Positions 1 through 8,292 of a stretch of 64,000 bases of DNA are shown piece after piece; the first letter of the stretch is position 1; each line of letters opens with the position of its first letter. The notes beneath the pieces are model-generated. The model ran no database searches and was not told the DNA's origin. It saw nothing but the letters and a program-made list of their open reading frames with translations. This DNA comes from CAYRJD01 sp965247395 (GTDB lineage Bacteria > Actinomycetota > Acidimicrobiia > Acidimicrobiales > Poriferisodalaceae). Where the stretch lies: contig OZ252012.1 in the NCBI GenBank assembly GCA_965247395.1, positions 1,178,001 through 1,242,000 on the forward strand, in the 5' to 3' direction. A program made the position numbers and the translations under genes.

Positions 1-1
1 T

Positions 2-1633
2 GCTCCAGCCACCGCCGAATCCTCTTTAAGCACCACTGAGTTGTTGCGCACGCGCAGCAAACCAGCTGAGGTGATTGTTCAAAACGGCGCTCTGGCGGTG
101 CTGATAAACACAAAGTTTGTGTTAGTCGATTACGACGGCTTGCTGGCGGCGATTCTGCAAGCCGTAACAACTAATTCACGCGACGCAATGGCCGCTGGAG
201 TAGAGGTGACAGCACCAACGCTTGACCACCCCGCTTACTCAAACCTCGATCTGTATCAGGCAACGGTTGACACGGCCAACGCCATCTACGGCCGACCGCC
301 CGAACTCACATACAACGGCAGCACGCTCCAGCTTCCACTGGAAACGGTGGTGACCTGGCTAGAGGTGACTGACAGCGAAACCGCGCCGACCATCACTCTG
401 AGCAGGCAATTGATTCAACCTGCAGTAGAGGAGCTGTTTAACACCACTGCTGACATCGAACTTGCTGAGGCGGTTTTTGAAATTACTGTCAACAATCAGG
501 TGAAGATTGCGGCCGAGAACGGCGCGGTCGTGTGCTGTGCCGGCGGGTCTGCGGCCGAAATTGTGACTGCTATGGACGACGCCAACCGTGGTCAACCGCT
601 GCACCTCGCCTCACGGCCAGCGATTTCGGCCGAACAGTTTGCACACATGCGCTCGTTACAAATCATCGAACAGGTGAGCGAATTCACCACTAGGCATCCG
701 TGTTGCCAGAGCCGTGTAGCCAACATCCAAAGGATGGCTGACCTGCTGCGGGGCGCGGTGATTGAGCCAGACGCTTCTCTTAGCATCAACGAAAGGGTTG
801 GCAGGCGAACCGAAGAAAATGGCTTTGTGCCAGGTGGTTTTATCCAGTACGGCGTTCTGGTGGAGGACATCGGTGGCGGTGTTTCACAGTTGGCGACCAC
901 GATGTTCAACGCGGCGTTCTTTGCTGGTTTGGAAATAGACGAGTATCAAATGCACTCGATTTATTTTCCGCGCTACCCCTACGGACGTGAGGCAACGCTG
1001 TCATTTCCACAGCCTGATCTGGTGGTGCGCAACCAAACCCCCTACGGCGTCTTGGTGTGGACCAGTTACACCAACACGTCTATAACCGTGACGCTTTATT
1101 CGACCGAGCACATTGATGTGTCCGTTAGCGATCAAGTTGTAACCGAGAGAGACGAATGCACGCGCGTTCGTACCACTAGGACTCGCACATATTCAGACGC
1201 CAGCATCGAGCCTGAAAAGGATTCTTTCTTTGCCACTTACCGGCCAGAAGAGGGATACGACTGTGACGGCACGCCGTCTGATCCGGCGGCGGTGCTGTGC
1301 CCCGACCCTGCTGTCGAGAGCGTTGAGGGCGTTGAGAACGTTGAGAGCATTGAGAACGAGGCTGAGGGCACCAATGAAGGCGAGAGCGCTACGACAGTTC
1401 CGGCGCAAGCCGACGGAGAGACCACCACCACTGTTTGCGTGCCGCGTTATGTCCGGACCACGACTACTACTTCCACCATTACCTCCACCACTGCTTCCAC
1501 GACTGCTTCCACCGTGGTTGACCCGGAATCCGCGACTACTACAAGCGAAGGCACCACAAGCGAAGACACTAAACAGGTCATCGATGAAGACACGGGTGAA
1601 GTCCTCCTTGAGACGACCGAACCGTCCACTTAA
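2..1633 (+). CDS. VanW-family surface protein, 5' end outside window
   Basis: The reading frame is open to the left edge, so the true start lies upstream. The first part, roughly residues 60-190 of the visible protein, looks like the putative peptidoglycan-binding domain usual before VanW. The VanW domain follows: RVANI, a GRRTEENGF segment, then GGGVSQLATTMFNAAFFAGL and RYPYGREATLSF. The last 130 residues are Glu/Val/Asn repeats and a Thr/Ser-rich tail, typical of a cell-wall or extracellular segment. VanW proteins are thought to act at the cell wall but their biochemistry is not settled. No membrane segment is visible in this part; it would be upstream. Confidence 0.85.
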   Translation, partial: APATAESSLSTTELLRTRSKPAEVIVQNGALAVLINTKFVLVDYDGLLAAILQAVTTNSRDAMAAGVEVTAPTLDHPAYSNLDLYQATVDTANAIYGRPPELTYNGSTLQLPLETVVTWLEVTDSETAPTITLSRQLIQPAVEELFNTTADIELAEAVFEITVNNQVKIAAENGAVVCCAGGSAAEIVTAMDDANRGQPLHLASRPAISAEQFAHMRSLQIIEQVSEFTTRHPCCQSRVANIQRMADLLRGAVIEPDASLSINERVGRRTEENGFVPGGFIQYGVLVEDIGGGVSQLATTMFNAAFFAGLEIDEYQMHSIYFPRYPYGREATLSFPQPDLVVRNQTPYGVLVWTSYTNTSITVTLYSTEHIDVSVSDQVVTERDECTRVRTTRTRTYSDASIEPEKDSFFATYRPEEGYDCDGTPSDPAAVLCPDPAVESVEGVENVESIENEAEGTNEGESATTVPAQADGETTTTVCVPRYVRTTTTTSTITSTTASTTASTVVDPESATTTSEGTTSEDTKQVIDEDTGEVLLETTEPST

Positions 1634-1762
1634 CCAACCACCAAACCGTCCACCGAAACTGCTGCAACACTGCGGTGGTAGCCCCGCTACGACACTGCGG
1701 TGGTAACCCTGCTGTAGCCCGCAGCAACACTGCGCTGACCTTGCCCGAATAACTTTCACCGA
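1634..1762. repeat. Intergenic region with imperfect repeats
   Basis: Short spacer carrying repeated copies of a CACTGCG-containing unit (for example ACACTGCGGTGGTA twice, near 1667 and 1691). No clear promoter, RNA or terminator is visible. It is one of many repeat-rich spacers in this window. Confidence 0.4.
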
Positions 1763-3253
1763 ATGAGTCGTTCAGACCAAGTGCGAGACACAGTGCCTGA
1801 CGCCTTACTCGATGCCCCTTCAAGTGACTTGCCCGATGCACTGTCAGAGGCCCTGTCAGATGCACCGGCAGATACAGCGTCAGAGGCCCAGCAGGCCGCC
1901 AAAGCAGCACAAACGCTTGTAGATGTCCTAATAGTTGGAGCCGGTCCAGCCGGGTGCGCAGCTGCGATAACCGCCAACCGTGCCGGGCTTGATGTGCTGG
2001 TAGTGGACAAGGCGGAGTTTCCGCGCGACAAGACCTGCGGTGACGGCCTCACCACGATGGCGTTGGGAGAGCTGGCTCGCCTGGGAGTGAGCGTGGGCGA
2101 ATGCAGCTCTGCGGCAAGGCCGAGCCACGCAACCCTGCGTTCACCGTCAGGTCGGATGGCAAGGCTGCCTTTGCAGAAGAAAGCAACATCTGAAGCTGCA
2201 GAGCCAGCGGGATCGGTCGCCATTGCCACTAGAAGCGAGTTTGACTTTGCCCTAACGCAGGCAATGCGTTCAGCCGGAATCACCTTGCTGGAAGGTGTTG
2301 GTGTAGATGAGATATCGCTGACTGATAACAGTTGCTCTGACCACGGCTGCGTAGTGCGTCTGAACGGCTCTGCAAGCTCTCACGCACAAATCGATTATGC
2401 GCGTTATGGCAGTGCAGGTCATGACTATGCAAGTCATATACGTGCACGTCATGTAATAGCCGCCGACGGGGTCTATTCGAACGTGCGAAGGTCGCTTGGC
2501 CTTGGTCCTGTCAACTACCTGGGAGAGTGGCACGCAGCACGGCAGTATCGGCGAGTACGTCCACAAAACAATCAGACCACAAACTCCCAGGCAGCTGGCT
2601 GCCGAACAGCTACTGGCTCCGCTAGCGACAAAATTAGTGGCAGCGAGCAAGATCTTTGGGTTTGGTTTGAGCCAGACATTTTGCCTGGCTACGTGTGGTC
2701 GTTCCCGCTGTCTGACGGCATCGTGAACTTTGGCTTCTGCGCTTTACGCGCACCAAAAACAGAACGCAAGAAAACAGGGCACGACATGGCTGAGATTTGG
2801 CGCAGCCTGACCACTCGGCCGCACATCGCCGAAGTTCTAGGACACACCGAACCTTGCGGTCCGCAACGTGCCTGGCCTATTCCAGCACGAGGTATTGGTG
2901 AAATGCCGCTGGCGCACGGCCCGGTGTTGTTTTGCGGGGATGCCGCGGCATTGGCAGACCCTCTGACTGGAGAAGGAATCGGTCAAGCTCTGCTGACCGG
3001 TCGTTTAGCCGCAGAAGCGATCGCTACCGGGGCGGATTATGAACGCTCGGTCAAACAAGCCATCGGCGCGGACAATCGCCTTTCGCGCCTGCTTAGCTCA
3101 GCGCTTAGTAGGCCAGCCGTAGCCAACCTGGTTGTGCGGTTGGTAGGTACGAACGAGTGGTCGCAACGCAACTTCGGTCGCTGGCTGTTTGAGGTCTATC
3201 CCAGAGCATTGCTCGCTACGCCCAGACGTTGGCGACCCTCGCAGACAGGTTGA
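1763..3253 (+). CDS. FAD-dependent oxidoreductase, geranylgeranyl-reductase-like
   Basis: Flavoprotein of the geranylgeranyl reductase / PHBH-like family. The dinucleotide fold GAGPAG is at residues 59-64, followed by the family's DKTCGDGL at 89-96. The second FAD motif, FCGDAAALADPLTGEGIGQA, is near residue 390. Related enzymes reduce isoprenoid double bonds or hydroxylate small molecules; the substrate here cannot be read from sequence. Two odd features: the first 50 residues are an Asp/Ala/Leu/Ser-rich repeat before the fold begins, and an insertion around 2380-2450 is built of short repeats (GCAGGTCAT-like). The true start could be nearer residue 50. Confidence 0.8.
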   Translation: MSRSDQVRDTVPDALLDAPSSDLPDALSEALSDAPADTASEAQQAAKAAQTLVDVLIVGAGPAGCAAAITANRAGLDVLVVDKAEFPRDKTCGDGLTTMALGELARLGVSVGECSSAARPSHATLRSPSGRMARLPLQKKATSEAAEPAGSVAIATRSEFDFALTQAMRSAGITLLEGVGVDEISLTDNSCSDHGCVVRLNGSASSHAQIDYARYGSAGHDYASHIRARHVIAADGVYSNVRRSLGLGPVNYLGEWHAARQYRRVRPQNNQTTNSQAAGCRTATGSASDKISGSEQDLWVWFEPDILPGYVWSFPLSDGIVNFGFCALRAPKTERKKTGHDMAEIWRSLTTRPHIAEVLGHTEPCGPQRAWPIPARGIGEMPLAHGPVLFCGDAAALADPLTGEGIGQALLTGRLAAEAIATGADYERSVKQAIGADNRLSRLLSSALSRPAVANLVVRLVGTNEWSQRNFGRWLFEVYPRALLATPRRWRPSQTG

Positions 3254-3345
3254 GCTACTAACAAAATCGCTAACTGGGCAGACAGAGCAGCAGGCTGGCA
3301 AACTAAGCGCCGCATTATGCAAAGAGGCGACTCGGCTACCAAACT

Positions 3346-4308
3346 ATGACCATTGTCGAACAAGACGCGGGCGATCCACACTCGCACCCGGCTGCGGTTT
3401 ACAGCCAACGTTTTAGCCAAAGCGAATGGGCACGCCTCAGCGACTCCGCTGCGCTACCGATCAACGAGGAAGAACTAAGTCGGCTAGCGGGCTTAGTGGA
3501 GCGGATCACCTTGGAAGCCGCTCGTGACATTTACCTACCTTTGTCGCGTCTGTTGAACCTGCGAGTAGCGGCCTTGTGTCGTTTGCAACGTGATACCGCC
3601 GAGTTCTTAGGTCGGCCACCTCCGCGTCGTCCGTTTCTTATAGGCATCGGCGGCAGCGTTTCGGCCGGCAAGAGCACAACCGCTCGCATCCTGCAAAAAG
3701 TGCTGGCCGCCTGGCCCGAACACCCACGCGTTGATCTGGTAACGACCGACGGCTTCTTACACTCCAACGCTGAGCTAGACAGACGCGGGATCATGGGTCG
3801 TAAGGGATTCCCGGAGTCTTATCGCAAGGGCGCTCTGGTGGAGTTTTTGGACGCCATCTGCAGCGGCATCAAGCAGGTGGATGCGCCGCTGTATTCGCAC
3901 GTTTATTACGACATCATCGACGATGTGCAACCTGTTCGCCAGCCCGACATATTGATTGTTGAGGGGTTGAATGTGCTTCAAACAGGCCCACCTGCGAACA
4001 CTCCGTTCGTGTCTGATTATTTTGACTTCACCATCTACGTTGATGCCGGCGCAAGAGACCTGGAGAATTGGTTTGTGGAGCGCTTTCAGCAGTTGCGTCA
4101 AACGGCGTTCTTAGACCCTGACTCTTACTTTTCGCAGTTCGCACATTTGCCTTCCGAGGCTGCGATGGCGGTTGCCCGCACCATCTGGCGATCAATCAAT
4201 CTCATCAACCTGCGTGAAAATATTCTCCCTACGAAGGTGCGGGCCGACCTGGTGTTGGCTAAGGGCCCCGATCACGAAATCAACTACGTGGAATTGCGCT
4301 ACCAATAG
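3346..4308 (+). CDS. coaA: Type I pantothenate kinase
   Basis: Catalyses ATP-dependent phosphorylation of pantothenate, the first and controlling step of coenzyme A synthesis, in the cytoplasm. The P-loop GGSVSAGKS lies at residues 102-110 within the family context RRPFLIGIGGS, followed by DLVTTDGFLHSN and MGRKGFPESY, all hallmarks of bacterial PanK type I. At 320 residues the length is standard. The HIT-family gene begins 2 bases after its stop, so the two are probably co-transcribed. A CoA-making enzyme fits a region full of acyl-CoA enzymes, though that is not evidence of a direct link. Confidence 0.95.
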   Translation: MTIVEQDAGDPHSHPAAVYSQRFSQSEWARLSDSAALPINEEELSRLAGLVERITLEAARDIYLPLSRLLNLRVAALCRLQRDTAEFLGRPPPRRPFLIGIGGSVSAGKSTTARILQKVLAAWPEHPRVDLVTTDGFLHSNAELDRRGIMGRKGFPESYRKGALVEFLDAICSGIKQVDAPLYSHVYYDIIDDVQPVRQPDILIVEGLNVLQTGPPANTPFVSDYFDFTIYVDAGARDLENWFVERFQQLRQTAFLDPDSYFSQFAHLPSEAAMAVARTIWRSINLINLRENILPTKVRADLVLAKGPDHEINYVELRYQ

Positions 4309-4310
4309 CG

Positions 4311-4721
4311 GTGAGGTCCTGCACATTTTGTGCCATAGCTGCAGGTGAAGCTGCGTCGCTACTGGTATACGAAGACGAGCACTGCGTGGCGTTTATGGAT
4401 CGACTGCCGATGACGCCCGGCCACTGTCTGGTGATCCCTCGCCGCCATGTAAACGACATCTGGGAGCTAACCGATGAAGACGCGGCCCATGTGCTGCAAG
4501 CGTGCCGTCGGGTTGCTCACCTCGTGCGTGACCGGCTAGAGCCGCTCGGCGTCAATCTGGTTAACAACAACGGTGCGGCAGCCGACCAGACCCAGTTTCA
4601 CTATCACATGCATGTCATTCCTCGCTACGGACGTGATCGCTTGCTGCATCCATGGGAACGTATGTTTGCCGCGCCTGGTGAGATAGAGGCTTCTCACAGC
4701 CGTTTGACTGGCGCCAACTAA
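4311..4721 (+). CDS. HIT-family nucleotide hydrolase/transferase
   Basis: Small histidine-triad protein with the catalytic HxHxH as H97-Y-H-M-H101 in FHYHMHVIPRY. An N-terminal pair C4/C7 (CTFC) could bind zinc, as in several bacterial HIT proteins. HIT proteins act on nucleoside phosphoramidates or dinucleotide polyphosphates; the exact substrate is unknown. The start is GTG, 2 bases after the coaA stop, with no room for a longer form without overlapping coaA. Length 136 residues is usual. Confidence 0.9.
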   Translation: MRSCTFCAIAAGEAASLLVYEDEHCVAFMDRLPMTPGHCLVIPRRHVNDIWELTDEDAAHVLQACRRVAHLVRDRLEPLGVNLVNNNGAAADQTQFHYHMHVIPRYGRDRLLHPWERMFAAPGEIEASHSRLTGAN

Positions 4722-4765
4722 TGTCGCGCTTTACCAACCAGCAAAGTGCCGGCTCAAGAATGCAA

Positions 4766-4782
4766 GCCAGCAAAGTGCTGGC
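4766..4782. terminator. Hairpin, possible terminator after the HIT gene
   Basis: Perfect 7-bp inverted repeat (GCCAGCA, loop AAG, TGCTGGC), extendable by one A-T pair. It lies between the HIT gene and the next crotonase. A degenerate copy of the same CCAGCAAAGTGC unit sits about 28 bases upstream. There is no T-run, so termination is only suggested. Confidence 0.4.
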
Positions 4783-4812
4783 TAATGAGTGCCAACCAAG
4801 AAGGTGTCAGCT

Positions 4813-5616
4813 ATGAACAAGACGGATCGCTACGCAGACTTTTCGGCGCTGACTATTACCGGCCCCGACAAAGACGGGGTCTTAGATATTTGTATTGACA
4901 CGCCGGGCAAGCTGAACTCGGTCGACTCTCCTAAACATCAGGCTTTGGCTGATGTTTGGCGCGCCGTTGACGCTGACCCCGACACTCGAACGGTGGTGAT
5001 CCACGGCGCCAACGGCACATTTTCTGCCGGTGGCGACATGGGAATGCTCGAGCGAATAATGGACGATTTTGAGTTTCGCTCTAGCACTTTTCGCGAGGCG
5101 CGCGACATCGTTTACAACATGATCAACTGCTCCAAGATCATCGTCTCAGCCATCGAAGGGGTGGCCGTGGGAGCAGGCTTGGCTGCAGCCTTTATGTCTG
5201 ATATCTCAATTGCAGGTCGCAACGCTCGCATAATCGACGGCCACACGAAACTGGGCGTGGCCGCTGGAGATCATGCGGCAATCATTTGGCCGTTGCTGTG
5301 CGGCATGGCTAAATCGAAGTACTACCTGCTGACCTGCGAAGCGATCACTGGCGAGCAGGCTGACGCAATGGGTCTGGTGAGCAAGGCAGTTGACGACGAC
5401 AAGGTGCTAGAAGAGGCCTACGCGGTGGCTCGCCAGCTTGCACAGGGCAGCCAAAGCGCTCTTCGCTGGACGAAATACAGTCTGAACAACTGGCTGCGAT
5501 CAGCGGGTCCGGCATTCGACACCTCGGCCGCGCTGGAAATGCTGGGCTTCACTGGGCCTGACGTGCGTGAGGGTCACTCAGCTATTACCGAAAAAAGGCC
5601 TCCGAACTTCGCATGA
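4813..5616 (+). CDS. Enoyl-CoA hydratase/isomerase family protein
   Basis: Crotonase-fold enzyme acting on an acyl-CoA. Oxyanion-hole segments are visible: HGANGTFSAGGDMGML and SAIEGVAVGAGLAAAFMSD. Both glutamates of classical enoyl-CoA hydratase are missing (GAGLAAAF in place of GGGCELAM; DGHTKLG in place of PEIxLG). It is therefore more likely an isomerase, hydrolase or decarboxylase of the superfamily than a hydratase. I prefer the ATG at 4813 because AGAAGG precedes it at good spacing; a GTG at 4789 is also in frame. The gene overlaps the next one by ATGA, so they are translationally coupled. Confidence 0.85.
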   Translation: MNKTDRYADFSALTITGPDKDGVLDICIDTPGKLNSVDSPKHQALADVWRAVDADPDTRTVVIHGANGTFSAGGDMGMLERIMDDFEFRSSTFREARDIVYNMINCSKIIVSAIEGVAVGAGLAAAFMSDISIAGRNARIIDGHTKLGVAAGDHAAIIWPLLCGMAKSKYYLLTCEAITGEQADAMGLVSKAVDDDKVLEEAYAVARQLAQGSQSALRWTKYSLNNWLRSAGPAFDTSAALEMLGFTGPDVREGHSAITEKRPPNFA

Positions 5617-6884
5617 GCAAACCCAACATCTCCGACGACTCCCAAGAGCACCTCACCGCGCACGAGCGCGCAGCACCGATGGCCGTGAGCGCCACCGGTC
5701 CTTTGGCTGGCGTACGAATAATCGACTGCACCCACGCTTTAGCTGGCCCATGGTCGACGATGATGCTGGCCGACTTAGGAGCGGACGTAATAAAGGTCGA
5801 ATCGCCGAAGGGTGATATGGCGCGTGGTGCGGGTCCGTACACCTTGGAAGACACCGAGCGTGCCTATGGCGGTGGTTTTTCTAACTACAACCGCAACAAG
5901 CGTGGCATCGTGCTGGATCTCACTACCAGCGATGGAGTTGAGAAGTTTCTTGGGTTAATCGATACGGCTGATGCGTTGATCGAAAACATGCGCGCCGGCG
6001 TGTTGGATGGTCTGGGGCTGGGCTGGGAAGTGCTACACGAGCGAAACCCGCGTCTTGTCTATGGCGCCATTCGCGGCTTCGGCGATCCCCGGTCGGGTGA
6101 AAGCCCTTATGTGGATTGGCCCGCCTATGACGTGGTGGCTCAGGCAATGAGCGGGTTGGTTGCCACTAACGGCAGCGGGCCGGATGACAAACACATCGTG
6201 GGACCGTTTATTGGCGACATGTATCCGGGCACGCTCGGAGCGATGGGTGTGCTGGCGGCCCTATTCCATGCTCAGCGAACCGGCGAGGGTCAGTTTGTGG
6301 ACGTGGCAATGGTGGATGCGGTGATGGCGTTTTCTGAGGTCGGGGTAACGCGCTACTCCACCGCAGGCAGGCGTGAGACACCACCCAGCGGCAACCGCAA
6401 TCGGTTTGTGGTGCCGTTTGACGTGTTCAAGACCACGGATGGTTTAGTCGCAATTGCTGCACCTTCGGACAATCACTGGCGCGAGCTAGCGGTGATTATC
6501 GACAAGCCGGAATGGGCTACCGCTGATGAGACGGCTACCGCTATTGCGCGCTACAAGAACCGTGAGCCGATTGACGAGGCTTTGACCCAGTGGGCAGGGA
6601 GCCGAACCAAGGCAGATGTGATGGAAGCCCTCGGCGGCAAGGTGCCATGTGGTCCGGTGAATGAGCCTGGTGACCTGTTTGACGACCCGCATGTGGCGGC
6701 ACGTGAGATGTTGGTGGCGGTAGAGCAACCTGTTGGTAGGCCAATAGTTCAGATTGCGCCGCCGATACGCATGAGTGCAACGCCACCGGGGATCTATCGG
6801 CGTGCGCCACGGCTGGGAGAACACACCGATGAGGTGTTGTTAGAAGCAGATGAGCTTCGCGCAAAGGGTGACGCCAGCAAGTAG
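5613..6884 (+). CDS. CaiB/BaiF CoA-transferase (class III)
   Basis: Class III CoA-transferase moving CoA between carboxylic acids. The N-terminal motif is GVRIIDCTHALAGPWSTMML, with LGADVIKVESPKGD after it. The catalytic aspartate is present in WPAYDVVAQAMSG, and the family segment GEGQFVDVAMVDAV follows. Length 423 is normal, with about 25 extra residues before the motif. It overlaps the preceding crotonase by 4 bases, which suggests one pathway: activation of an acid by CoA transfer followed by modification of the acyl-CoA. The substrate is unknown. Confidence 0.9.
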   Translation: MSKPNISDDSQEHLTAHERAAPMAVSATGPLAGVRIIDCTHALAGPWSTMMLADLGADVIKVESPKGDMARGAGPYTLEDTERAYGGGFSNYNRNKRGIVLDLTTSDGVEKFLGLIDTADALIENMRAGVLDGLGLGWEVLHERNPRLVYGAIRGFGDPRSGESPYVDWPAYDVVAQAMSGLVATNGSGPDDKHIVGPFIGDMYPGTLGAMGVLAALFHAQRTGEGQFVDVAMVDAVMAFSEVGVTRYSTAGRRETPPSGNRNRFVVPFDVFKTTDGLVAIAAPSDNHWRELAVIIDKPEWATADETATAIARYKNREPIDEALTQWAGSRTKADVMEALGGKVPCGPVNEPGDLFDDPHVAAREMLVAVEQPVGRPIVQIAPPIRMSATPPGIYRRAPRLGEHTDEVLLEADELRAKGDASK

Positions 6885-7032
6885 CGCCAAAACACCGAAA
6901 AATAACAGCGAGTTCCAACAAGGAGCGTGCTAAGAAAGCCAGTGAGATTGGCCCAGCGGCCGGTCTGTTGACGCTTCGGTCTGTCATTTTTTTGTCATTT
7001 CCCCACCTACTACTTAAAAATTGAGGGTTAAG

Positions 7033-7494
7033 ATGACAGCAATGGATTGGGCCTTGTATACGCCGTTCGTGGTCCTGCTGCTGGCCGTGGCCAGCCTCTT
7101 GTACAAGATCATGACGGACATGTCCAAGATCATGACGGACATGTCCGGATTAGAGACTCGGATGGGCAGACTAGAAACTCGGATGGGCAGACTAGAAACT
7201 CGGATGGGCAGACTAGAAACTGAAGTGTCGGAACTCAGAGCCGATATGACGAACGGGTTCTCATCTCTTCGCTTGGAATTTACCGAAAAAATCCATGCCC
7301 TCGGTAAAGAACTTCGCTTGGAAATGGCTGAGACGCGTACGGAATTAATTGTGCGCATTGATCGCGTAGAGAGTCGCCTAGGTCGCGTAGAGAGTCGCCT
7401 AGATCGAGTTGATGGCCGTTTAGATCAGGTTGACGGGCGTTTGCGAGTAGTTGAGATTGAGCTAACAACCACGCAAGTTGCGCCCGTCGGATAA
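7033..7494 (+). CDS. Small membrane-anchored coiled-coil protein
   Basis: About 153 residues: one N-terminal membrane helix (YTPFVVLLLAVASLLY) followed by an almost pure coiled coil. The coil is built of heptads written as 21-bp DNA repeats: MSKIMTD twice, LETRMGR three times and RVESRLG/DRVDGRL four times. I chose ATG 7033 because GAGGG stands 5 bases before it. It resembles in design, not clearly in sequence, the two coiled-coil proteins at 39.1-40.0 kb. Function is unknown; such proteins often act as membrane-tethered spacers or scaffold oligomers. Confidence 0.75.
   Translation: MTAMDWALYTPFVVLLLAVASLLYKIMTDMSKIMTDMSGLETRMGRLETRMGRLETRMGRLETEVSELRADMTNGFSSLRLEFTEKIHALGKELRLEMAETRTELIVRIDRVESRLGRVESRLDRVDGRLDQVDGRLRVVEIELTTTQVAPVG
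7105..7443 (+). repeat. 21-bp tandem repeats coding for heptads
   Basis: Three families of 21-bp direct repeats inside the coiled-coil gene: 7105-7125 and 7126-7146 (identical); 7147-7167, 7168-7188 and 7189-7209 (last two identical); and four units from 7360 to 7443, the first two differing by one base. The near identity at DNA level, including third codon positions, suggests recent tandem duplication and not only selection for the heptad. Confidence 0.9.
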
Positions 7495-7535
7495 TTCGCA
7501 GACGAACCCTCGCCCAGCGGCTGTGCTCTGCTGAG

Positions 7536-8285
7536 CTAGGTGGATCCGTCTAGAGCGTGCTCGCCGAGATAACTCGCCTCAAGTAGCTCGCTACGTGCTA
7601 CAAGCTCAGCAGCGGTTCCGTGTATCGCTAGCTCGCCATGCGTTAGCACATAGGCGCGATCGCAAATCTCAAGAGCCGCATACACATGCTGCTCCACCAA
7701 CAGCACCGCTGCGCCCGTGTCCAAAGCGATGCGTCGCAAAACTGGCATCAGCCGTTCCACGATGATCGGCGCTAGGCCCATGCTCATCTCATCAACCATC
7801 AACAGCTTTGGATCGGCGATCAGCTTGCAGCCCAGCGCCAGCATCTGTTGCTCTCCTCCTGACAGCAAACCGGCTTTGCGACCCATGAAATCAGCGATAG
7901 CTGGAAAATACGACAGCACTTGTTCTTCGGTGACGGTGCTGGCCTTGTGCTTGTTAAGGCGGAAGTTTTCAGCCACGGTCAGCTGAAAGAAAATGCCTCG
8001 GTCTTCGGGTAGCAAGGCAAGACCGCGGCGAGCGATTGCATGTGGGCTGTGAGATTTCACCGGCTCACCGAGCACGTCTATCTCTCCGTCGATTAGCGGC
8101 AACATGCCAGCAATGGTCAGCAAGGTGGTCGTTTTGCCAGCTCCGTTTGGACCTAGCAGAGCGACTACTTCGCCCTCGCCTAGGTGCAGAGACAAATTGC
8201 GAACCACAGGCACTCCGTTGTAGCCAGCGACAAGGTCGCGCAACTCAAGCGCTCGGGTAGCCGGACTGTTCACCGGATCGCTCAC
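7536..8285 (-). CDS. livF: ABC transporter ATPase, LivF type
   Basis: ATP-binding subunit of a branched-chain-amino-acid-type (HAAT) importer. Walker A is GPNGAGKTT, the signature is LSGGEQQML and Walker B is LLMVDEMSMGL, whose form is typical of LivF. It is the last gene of the minus-strand transporter operon, 7 bases after the fused LivH-LivM-LivG gene, and starts with GTG. The family also carries amides, urea and short-chain acids, so the substrate is open. Confidence 0.92.
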   Translation of the reverse strand: MSDPVNSPATRALELRDLVAGYNGVPVVRNLSLHLGEGEVVALLGPNGAGKTTTLLTIAGMLPLIDGEIDVLGEPVKSHSPHAIARRGLALLPEDRGIFFQLTVAENFRLNKHKASTVTEEQVLSYFPAIADFMGRKAGLLSGGEQQMLALGCKLIADPKLLMVDEMSMGLAPIIVERLMPVLRRIALDTGAAVLLVEQHVYAALEICDRAYVLTHGELAIHGTAAELVARSELLEASYLGEHALDGST

Positions 8286-8292
8286 GTGCTGT

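Noticed and set aside
1193..1759. Long minus-strand frame opposite the VanW tail
   Set aside because: A shadow of the Thr-rich repetitive coding region: Gly/Ser-rich, with no family character.
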